A stretch of 5,720 bases of DNA, from assembly GCA_900550205.1 (NCBI GenBank), contig URRJ01000113.1:1-5720 (forward strand), read 5' to 3'. The notes below the pieces were generated by a model. That model saw nothing but the letters and a program-made list of their open reading frames with translations, had not been told where the DNA came from and ran no database searches. Both the position numbers and the translations under genes were made by a program. Positions within the stretch are counted from its first letter, which is position 1, and each line of letters starts with the position of its first letter. Positions 1 through 4,882 of this stretch are shown one piece after another. The stretch is from an uncultured Collinsella sp. (GTDB taxonomy: Bacteria > Actinomycetota > Coriobacteriia > Coriobacteriales > Coriobacteriaceae).

Positions 1-192
1 GGCGAGCCTGCTGCCGTCGAGCCCGCTCCCGCCGCAGAGCCCGACCCCGAGCCGGCAGAGCCTACGACGGCCGATTTGTATGCCCGTCGTCCCCGCAAGC
101 GCAAGGCCGTTGTCGACCAGCTCGCCCGCGAGCTCGAGGCCGAGGACGACGCCGCTGCTACCACCGATGCTCCGAAGGGAGGCGACGAGTAA
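1..192 (+). CDS. C-terminal tail of probable Tat translocase subunit TatA/TatB (5' partial)
   Basis: The first reading frame is open from the left edge to a TAA at 190-192, giving 63 visible residues. They form a low-complexity tail: a Pro/Glu/Ala-rich stretch, then a short basic patch (ARRPRKRKAVVDQ), an acidic segment (ELEAEDDAA) and a GGDE end. There is no membrane segment in the visible part. TatA and TatB proteins have one N-terminal membrane helix, an amphipathic helix and then a variable charged tail of this kind, and tatA/tatB commonly lies directly before tatC. The stop overlaps the tatC start by one base (TAATG), which suggests translational coupling. The identity is inferred from position and tail composition, because the diagnostic N-terminus lies outside the window. 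Another short charged protein remains possible. Confidence 0.6.
   Translation, partial: GEPAAVEPAPAAEPDPEPAEPTTADLYARRPRKRKAVVDQLARELEAEDDAAATTDAPKGGDE
175..182 (+). promoter_or_regulatory. Ribosome binding site of tatC
   Basis: AAGGGAGG lies 9 bases before the ATG at 192, inside the last codons of the upstream gene. It supports ATG 192 over the in-frame ATG at 213, which has no comparable purine-rich site. The stop/start overlap with the upstream gene suggests that terminating ribosomes can reinitiate here. Confidence 0.75.
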
Positions 193-986
193 TGCCTATC
201 GGACCTGCTCGAATGCCGCTTCTCGATCACCTGGGGGAGCTTCGTCGTCGTTTGACGATCATCGTCGTATCCGTGTTAGCCGCGACGATCGTTATGTATT
301 TCGCCACTCCCGTGATCGTTGATATCCTCGAGGCCCCGATTGTACCGTTCGTGCCCGACGGTGAGTTCTTTATCACGAGTTCGCTTGGTGGCTTTGCCAT
401 TAAGTTTGGCATTGCCATAAAAGTTGCCGTGGTCATGTGCACGCCCATGATTGTCTGGCAGATTTTGGCGTTTTTCCTGCCAGCGCTGCGTCCCAACGAG
501 CGCAAGTGGGTCGTACCCACGGTGCTTGTCGCGACCGTCCTGTTCTTTATTGGCGCCATTTTCTGCTATTTCATCATCATCCCCGCCGGCTTTGAGTGGC
601 TCATTGGCGAGACCTCCGGTATTGCCACGGCACTGCCCGATCTCGAGGATTACATCAATATCGAGATTCTTCTTATGATCGGCTTTGGCATTTCTTTTGA
701 GCTGCCGATCGCGGTGTTCTACCTTGCTGTGTTCCAGATCGTTCCCTATGCCAAATTCCGTGCTGCTTGGCGCTACATCTACGTCTGTATGCTTGTGGTC
801 GCGGCATCCATTACTCCGGATGCCTCGCCGGTCACGTTGATGCTTATGTATGCGGCAATGCTTTCCCTCTACGAGATCTCGCTCGCAGTCACGCGTATCG
901 TCGTGGTGGCTCGCGGCGGCAAAAAGGCCCTCACGACGAGTCGCGTTGGCTTTTTTAGCGATGACGACGAGGACGATGAGGAGTAA
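192..986 (+). CDS. tatC: Twin-arginine protein translocase, TatC subunit
   Basis: TatC is the polytopic core of the Tat translocase in the cytoplasmic membrane. It binds the twin-arginine signal peptide of folded cargo and recruits TatA for transport. The 264-residue product matches the usual family length. Family marks in order are HLGELRRR at 13-20 (cytoplasmic N-terminal signal-peptide site, Glu16), LPALRPNERKW at 96-106 (first cytoplasmic loop, Glu103), FGISFELP at 165-172 (Glu170 in the membrane), SITPDASP at 206-213 and LYE at 226-228. Six hydrophobic segments lie near 21-43, 70-95, 107-130, 157-182, 195-207 and 213-236. The C-terminus ends in an acidic run (SDDDEDDEE, 256-264). Many TatC proteins have a proline a few residues before LYE; here the segment reads YAAMLSLYE. 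The gene overlaps the upstream reading frame by one base and is followed 6 bases later by hypA, so the three are probably co-transcribed. Identification is firm. Confidence 0.97.
   Translation: MPIGPARMPLLDHLGELRRRLTIIVVSVLAATIVMYFATPVIVDILEAPIVPFVPDGEFFITSSLGGFAIKFGIAIKVAVVMCTPMIVWQILAFFLPALRPNERKWVVPTVLVATVLFFIGAIFCYFIIIPAGFEWLIGETSGIATALPDLEDYINIEILLMIGFGISFELPIAVFYLAVFQIVPYAKFRAAWRYIYVCMLVVAASITPDASPVTLMLMYAAMLSLYEISLAVTRIVVVARGGKKALTTSRVGFFSDDDEDDEE
978..983 (+). promoter_or_regulatory. Ribosome binding site of hypA
   Basis: GAGGAG, which also encodes part of the acidic end of TatC, lies 9 bases before the ATG at 993. It fixes the HypA start so that the protein begins Met-His-Glu, as the nickel-binding N-terminus requires. 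Confidence 0.7.
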
Positions 987-992
987 ATCGGT

Positions 993-1349
993 ATGCACGA
1001 GGTTGGCATTGTCAACGGCATACTCGATACAGTGATTCGTGCGGCGCGTGGGGCGGGGGTCTCGCGCGCCGTTTTGGTAACGCTGCGTATCGGGGATATG
1101 ACCGAGGTCGTGCGCGAGGCGCTTGACTTTGCGTGGGAGACGTTTCGTGACGAGGACCCGCTCACGCAAAGTTGCGAGCTTGCGGTAGAGGAGGTCCATC
1201 CGCAAAGCGAGTGTCTGGACTGCGGTGAGGTTTTCAATCATGACCGCTTCCACTGCCGCTGCCCCCAGTGCGGCGGCGCCAATGTGCGCCTCCTGCACGG
1301 CCGCGAGCTCGACATCGCAAGTATCGAAATCGAAACCCCCGATGATTAG
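993..1349 (+). CDS. hypA: Hydrogenase nickel incorporation protein HypA
   Basis: HypA is a small cytoplasmic metallochaperone that works with the GTPase HypB to deliver Ni(II) to the precursor of the [NiFe]-hydrogenase large subunit. The 118-residue length is typical. The N-terminus is MHE, placing His2 and Glu3 where the family binds nickel. The zinc site is formed by two CxxC pairs, Cys74/Cys77 (CLDC) and Cys90/Cys93 (CPQC), with an extra cysteine at 88. The residues between match the family pattern: the helix with the IVNGILDTV stretch, then a beta strand ending IGDMTEVV, then ALDFAWE. The gene starts 6 bases after tatC and ends 55 bases before hypB, so it lies in the same transcription unit as the Tat genes. 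HybF-type paralogues share these motifs, so the exact hydrogenase served cannot be told. Identification is firm. Confidence 0.95.
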   Translation: MHEVGIVNGILDTVIRAARGAGVSRAVLVTLRIGDMTEVVREALDFAWETFRDEDPLTQSCELAVEEVHPQSECLDCGEVFNHDRFHCRCPQCGGANVRLLHGRELDIASIEIETPDD

Positions 1350-1390
1350 CCCATCAGCCATCTGGGGACGGGGTATAAAGGGGCAGAAGT

Positions 1391-1396
1391 AAGGAG
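1391..1396 (+). promoter_or_regulatory. Ribosome binding site that sets the hypB start
   Basis: AAGGAG lies 8 bases before the ATG at 1405. The in-frame GTG at 1396-1398 overlaps this site, so it cannot be the start codon; the ATG at 1405 is chosen. Confidence 0.8.
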
Positions 1397-1404
1397 TGCT
1401 GAGT

Positions 1405-2088
1405 ATGGCCGAGAAAACGATTGATATCGCGTCGCCGATTCTGTCGCGCAACGAGCGCCTGGCAGATAAGCTGCGCAAGCGTTTTGAACAGACGAACACC
1501 TACGTGATTAACGTGCTGTCGAGCCCCGGCTCGGGCAAGACCACCACGATCCTGGGCACCAACGAGCGCCTGCGAGATAAGGCCGGCTTGCGCTGCGCCG
1601 TTATCGAGGGCGATATCGCCTCGGATGTCGACGCTATCACCATGAAGGAAGCCGGCATGCCCGCCATCCAGATCAACACGGGTGGCCTGTGCCATCTCGA
1701 GGGCAACATGATCATGGAAGCCGTCGACGCCTTCGACCAGGCTGTGGGCCTGGAAAACATCGACGTCATCTTTATCGAAAACGTGGGTAACCTGGTGTGC
1801 CCGGTCGACTTTGACCTGGGCGAGAACCTGGCCATCATGATCCTCTCGGTGCCCGAGGGTGACGACAAACCCATTAAGTACCCGGGCATCTTCCAACACG
1901 CCGGTGCACAGTTGCTCAACAAGGTCGACGTGGCCCCGGCTTTCGATTTTGACATGGATAGGTATACTAAGACACTCGATGACCTCAATCCGCAGGCGCC
2001 GCGGTTTGCCGTGAGCGCGCGCAAGGGCGAGGGCATGGATGCCTGGTGCGATTGGCTCATCGGGCAGATTGAGCAAGCAAGGGCGTAA
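1405..2088 (+). CDS. hypB: Hydrogenase nickel incorporation GTPase HypB
   Basis: HypB is a SIMIBI-class GTPase that dimerises on GTP binding and transfers nickel, together with HypA, into the active site of the [NiFe]-hydrogenase large subunit. From ATG 1405 the product has 227 residues. The P-loop is SSPGSGKTT at 39-47. A switch region with EGDIASDVDA lies at 68-77. The metal-binding Cys-His pair of the G domain is in TGGLCHLEG (Cys96, His97), and the partner cysteine is in ENVGNLVCP (Cys132). The guanine-specificity motif is NKVD at 172-175, and SARKGEGMDAW at 204-214 closes the GTPase fold. The N-terminus lacks both the high-affinity CxxCGC nickel motif of the E. coli protein and the His-rich stretch of others, so nickel storage here is unlikely. 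The 55-base gap after hypA has its own ribosome site and no convincing promoter. Identification is firm. Confidence 0.96.
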   Translation: MAEKTIDIASPILSRNERLADKLRKRFEQTNTYVINVLSSPGSGKTTTILGTNERLRDKAGLRCAVIEGDIASDVDAITMKEAGMPAIQINTGGLCHLEGNMIMEAVDAFDQAVGLENIDVIFIENVGNLVCPVDFDLGENLAIMILSVPEGDDKPIKYPGIFQHAGAQLLNKVDVAPAFDFDMDRYTKTLDDLNPQAPRFAVSARKGEGMDAWCDWLIGQIEQARA

Positions 2089-2131
2089 ATCGGCCGCCAT
2101 ACAGGTGGGCGTAGCCGCAGAGACACAAGAT

Positions 2132-2136
2132 AGGAG
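2132..2136 (+). promoter_or_regulatory. Ribosome binding site supporting a TTG start of the topoisomerase
   Basis: AGGAG lies 6 bases before the TTG at 2143-2145. The predicted N-terminus (MKLIIAEKND) aligns with the start of the TOPRIM domain in type IA topoisomerases. The next in-frame ATG codes for Met79, well inside that domain. TTG is therefore the start, and it probably moderates translation. Confidence 0.75.
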
Positions 2137-2142
2137 CCTCTT

Positions 2143-4737
2143 TTGAAGCTCATCATCGCCGAGAAAAATGACGCCGCACGTCAGATTGCCGAGCGTCTGT
2201 CCACGGGCAAACCCAAAAAGGACAAGGTGTACAACACCGCCATCTACCGTTTTGAGTGGAAGGGCGAGGAGTGCGTGACCATCGGCCTTGCCGGTCACAT
2301 CCTGGCGCCCGATTTTTGCGACAGCGTGCTGTTCGATAAAAAGCTGGGTTGGTATTCGGTGACCGAGGACGGCGAGATGCTGCCGGCCGACATGCCCGAC
2401 GGCCTGGCCCGTCCGCCCTACGACACCAAGCGCAAGCCGTTCCTTGCCGACGGTATCTCCATTAAGGGCTGGAAGCTCGAGAGCCTGCCCTACCTCACGT
2501 GGGCACCGGTCATCAAACTGCCGGCAGAGAAGGAACTCATTCGCTCGCTCAAGAACCTGGCTAAGAAGTCCGACAGTGTCATCATCGCCACGGACTTCGA
2601 TCGCGAGGGCGAGCTGATTGGTTCGGACGCCCTTAACAAGGTGCGCGAGGTTGCGCCCGACTTGCCGGTCGCCCGCGCCCAGTACTCTTCGTTTACCAAG
2701 GCCGAGATCACGCACGCTTTCGATAATCTCGTCACGCTCGATCAGAATCTGGCCGACGCTGGCGAGAGCCGTCAGCACATCGACCTTATCTGGGGTGCGG
2801 TGCTCACGCGCTATCTGACGCTCGCCAAGTTCGGCGGCTTTGGCAACGTGCGCTCCGCCGGCCGCGTGCAGACACCGACGCTTGCCCTGGTGGTCGAGCG
2901 CGAGCGCGAGCGTATGGCGTTTGTGCCCGAGGACTATTGGCAGATTCGCGGCATGGGCGCCGCGCAGGGCGCTGCCGAGGACGAGCGCTTTAAGATTGCT
3001 CACAAGACAGCGCGCTTTACTGACAAGGATGTTGCCGAGACGGCGTATGGTCACGTCGACGGCGCCAAGACGGCGACCGTCGCCGCGGTGACCAAGCGCT
3101 CGCGCAAGCAGCAGCCTCCCACGCCGTTTGCGACCACCTCGCTGCAGGCTGCCGCCGCAGCCGAGGGCATCTCGCCTGCGCGTACCATGCGCATCGCTGA
3201 GTCCCTCTACATGGCGGGCCTCATCAGCTACCCGCGTGTCGACAACACCGTGTACCCCGCGACGCTCGATTTGGGTGCTGTGGTGAGCGACCTGGCAAAG
3301 ATCAACCCGGCGCTGGCGCCTGTGTGCAAAAAGGTGCTCGCCGGACCCATGAAGCCCACGCGTGGCAAGGTCGAGACCACCGATCACCCGCCCATCTATC
3401 CCACGGGCGAGGGCGATCCGTCCACGCTCGATGGCGGCCAGCGCAAGCTCTACGACCTTATCGCCCGCCGCTTCTTGGCGACGCTTATGGGTCCTGCGAC
3501 CATCGAGAACACCAAGCTCGAGCTCGACGTGAACGGCGAGCCGTTCGTGGCTTCGGGCGATGTGCTCGTGACCCCGGGTTTCCGCGAGGCATACCCGTAC
3601 GGACTCAAGCGCGACGAGCAGATGCCGCCGCTGGAGCAGGGTGACACGGTCGACGTGTTCGACATGAAGCTCGAGGCCAAGCAGACCGAGCCGCCCGCGC
3701 GCTACAGCCAAGGCAAGCTCGTGCAGGAGATGGAAAAGCGCGGCCTGGGCACCAAGTCCACGCGCGCGAGCATCATCGAGCGCCTGTACGCCGTGCGCTA
3801 TCTCAAAAACGATCCCGTGGAGCCGAGCCAGCTGGGTATCGCCATCATCGATGCACTGTCGCAGTTTGCCCCGCGCATCACGAGCCCCGACATGACCAGC
3901 GAGCTCGACGGCGACATGACCCGCGTTGAGCGCGGCGAGGACACCGAGGAGCATGTCGTGACGCACTCGCGCGCGCTGCTGGCCGGTGTGCTCGACGAGC
4001 TGCTCAAGCATACGCAGGAGCTGGGCGATGCCATCAGCGATGCCGTCACGGCCGATGCGCGCGTGGGCACCTGCCCCAAGTGCGGCAAGGACCTCGTCAT
4101 GAAGACGAGTGCCAAGACCCGCGGCAGCTTTATCGGCTGCATGGGATGGCCCGACTGCGACGTGACCTATCCGGTGCCGAGTGGCGTCAAGGTAAGTCCG
4201 CTCGAGGGCGAGGCCGCCGTGTGCCCCGAGTGCGGTGCGCCGCGCATTAAGTGTCAGCCGTTCCGCCAGAAGGCCTTCGAGATTTGCGTGAATCCGACGT
4301 GTCCCACCAACTACGAGCCCGACCTTAAGGTGGGCGAGTGCAAGGTGTGCGCGGAGGCCGGGCGCCACGGCGACCTGATTGCGCACAAGAGTGAGAAAAG
4401 CGGCAAACGCTTTATCCGCTGCACCAACTACGACGACTGCGGCGTGAGCTATCCGCTGCCGGCGCGTGGCAAGCTCGAGGCGACGGGCGAGACCTGCCCC
4501 GAGTGTGGCGCTCCCATCGTGGTGGTCAACACGGCGCGCGGTCCGTGGCGCATCTGCGTCAACATGGACTGCCCGACCAAGGAGAAGAAGCCCGCCCGCG
4601 GCCGCAAGACTGCGACCAAGGCGAGTACGGCGAAGAAGACCACGGCCAAGAAAGCCACGGCTACGAAGAAGGCTTCGACCGCCAAGAAGACGACGGTCAA
4701 GAAGTCGACCACCAAGAAGACAGCCGCCGACAAGTAA
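2143..4737 (+). CDS. topA: Type IA DNA topoisomerase, archaeal-TopA style, with four zinc ribbons and a basic tail
   Basis: This enzyme relaxes negative supercoils by cutting one DNA strand through a 5'-phosphotyrosine link and passing the other strand. The product has 864 residues. The TOPRIM domain spans about 1-170, with Glu7 in IIAEKND and the Mg-binding triad Asp151, Asp153, Glu155 in TDFDREGE. The catalytic tyrosine is Tyr363, followed by Arg365, in GLISYPRVDNTVYP. Other family blocks are SAGRVQTPTL (238-247), TTDHPPIYPTG (412-422) and RGLGTKSTRASIIERL (533-548). The LAGHILAPDF and DHPPIYPTG wording and the domain order resemble archaeal TopA more than E. coli TopA or TopB. Four four-cysteine zinc ribbons follow: Cys644/647/666/672, 694/697/715/720, 733/736/760/766 and 785/788/805/810. 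Residues 811-864 are a disordered Lys/Ala/Thr tail with ASTAKKTT twice (827-834, 844-851), like histone H1 and actinobacterial TopA tails. Translation starts at TTG. The gene lies 54 bases after hypB and before a strong terminator. Enzyme class is certain; the symbol and subfamily are less so. Confidence 0.93.
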   Translation: MKLIIAEKNDAARQIAERLSTGKPKKDKVYNTAIYRFEWKGEECVTIGLAGHILAPDFCDSVLFDKKLGWYSVTEDGEMLPADMPDGLARPPYDTKRKPFLADGISIKGWKLESLPYLTWAPVIKLPAEKELIRSLKNLAKKSDSVIIATDFDREGELIGSDALNKVREVAPDLPVARAQYSSFTKAEITHAFDNLVTLDQNLADAGESRQHIDLIWGAVLTRYLTLAKFGGFGNVRSAGRVQTPTLALVVERERERMAFVPEDYWQIRGMGAAQGAAEDERFKIAHKTARFTDKDVAETAYGHVDGAKTATVAAVTKRSRKQQPPTPFATTSLQAAAAAEGISPARTMRIAESLYMAGLISYPRVDNTVYPATLDLGAVVSDLAKINPALAPVCKKVLAGPMKPTRGKVETTDHPPIYPTGEGDPSTLDGGQRKLYDLIARRFLATLMGPATIENTKLELDVNGEPFVASGDVLVTPGFREAYPYGLKRDEQMPPLEQGDTVDVFDMKLEAKQTEPPARYSQGKLVQEMEKRGLGTKSTRASIIERLYAVRYLKNDPVEPSQLGIAIIDALSQFAPRITSPDMTSELDGDMTRVERGEDTEEHVVTHSRALLAGVLDELLKHTQELGDAISDAVTADARVGTCPKCGKDLVMKTSAKTRGSFIGCMGWPDCDVTYPVPSGVKVSPLEGEAAVCPECGAPRIKCQPFRQKAFEICVNPTCPTNYEPDLKVGECKVCAEAGRHGDLIAHKSEKSGKRFIRCTNYDDCGVSYPLPARGKLEATGETCPECGAPIVVVNTARGPWRICVNMDCPTKEKKPARGRKTATKASTAKKTTAKKATATKKASTAKKTTVKKSTTKKTAADK
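4573..4734 (+). repeat. Low-complexity coding repeat: Lys/Ala/Thr-rich tail of the topoisomerase
   Basis: This stretch encodes residues 811-864, made almost wholly of Lys, Ala, Thr and Ser with recurring (A/T)KK(T/A/S) units. The eight-residue unit ASTAKKTT occurs at 827-834 and again at 844-851. Such tails in actinobacterial topoisomerases hold the enzyme on DNA and raise processivity. Repeat slippage could vary the length between strains. Confidence 0.75.
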
Positions 4738-4764
4738 CGGTGCAGTCGAAACATTGCCCAAAAC

Positions 4765-4802
4765 AAAAACGAGCGAGGGTCCCATGATCCTCGCTCGTTT
4801 TT
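4765..4802. terminator. Rho-independent terminator, probably bidirectional
   Basis: A 10-base-pair GC-rich stem pairs ACGAGCGAGG (4769-4778) with CCTCGCTCGT (4789-4798) around a 10-base loop, and a T run covers 4798-4802. An A run at 4765-4769 extends the pairing and gives the minus strand its own T run. The hairpin sits 27 bases after the topoisomerase stop and between convergent genes, so it can end transcription from both sides. It marks the 3' end of the Tat/Hyp/topoisomerase transcript. Confidence 0.9.
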
Positions 4803-4804
4803 AG

Positions 4805-4834
4805 GTAGTCATTGTAGTCATTGGGTAGTCATTG
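4805..4834. repeat. Three tandem copies of a TAGTCATT motif
   Basis: TAGTCATT occurs at 4806-4813, 4815-4822 and 4826-4833, that is, with start-to-start spacings of 9 and 11 bases. The first and third copies are preceded by G, making GTAGTCATTG. The third copy forms the outer left arm of the palindrome at 4825-4882. One inverted exact copy (AATGACTA, 4847-4854) and two variants with G in place of the A (TAGTCGTT at 4853-4860; its inverse AACGACTA at 4874-4881) occur within the palindrome. Confidence 0.85.
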
Positions 4835-4882
4835 GGGACGTTCTTTAATGACTAGTCGTTTAAGAACGTCCCGAACGACTAC
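4825..4882. repeat. 58-base near-perfect palindrome, REP/MITE-like intergenic element
   Basis: The arms pair around the centre GACTAGTC (4850-4857). The inner core, 4835-4872, runs from GGGACGTTCTT (4835-4845) to its exact complement AAGAACGTCCC (4862-4872), with only one T-T mismatch and one G-T wobble between core and centre. Pairing continues outward: GTAGTC at 4825-4830 is the exact complement of GACTAC at 4877-4882, with one A-C and one G-G mismatch between. GTAG therefore stands at the 5' end on each strand. REP elements mobilised by RAYT (Y1 transposase-like) proteins typically have a GTAG or GTGG tetranucleotide beside a hairpin, so a REP-like origin is plausible but not shown. The right arm contains the stop codon of the minus-strand gene. 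Confidence 0.8.

Noticed and set aside
1374..1380. TATAAAG before hypB as a -10 promoter element
   Set aside because: No credible -35 element lies at the right distance, and the gene fits co-transcription with hypA.
1396..1398. GTG as an earlier hypB start
   Set aside because: It overlaps the AAGGAG ribosome site that serves the ATG at 1405.
276..1499. Minus-strand open frame of 407 codons opposite tatC and hypA
   Set aside because: It is in the same codon register as the sense genes, shows no recognisable domain, and runs across the tatC-hypA boundary.
2089..2142. Separate promoter for the topoisomerase in the 54-base gap after hypB
   Set aside because: No paired -35 and -10 elements with normal spacing were found; read-through from hypB is the simpler view.
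1354..4785. Minus-strand open frame of 1143 codons opposite hypB and the topoisomerase
   Set aside because: It mirrors the sense codons exactly, its product is a low-complexity mix of Arg, Leu, His, Ala and Gly, and it spans two clear sense genes. It is a by-product of codon bias.
4466..4804. Plus-strand frame rich in Arg and Pro within the end of the topoisomerase gene
   Set aside because: It is an alternate-frame reading of the zinc-ribbon and Lys-rich tail coding sequence and runs into the terminator hairpin.
4805..4834. Tandem motif copies as a CRISPR array
   Set aside because: The unit is only 8 bases with 1-3 base spacings, so there are no spacers, and no cas gene is present.
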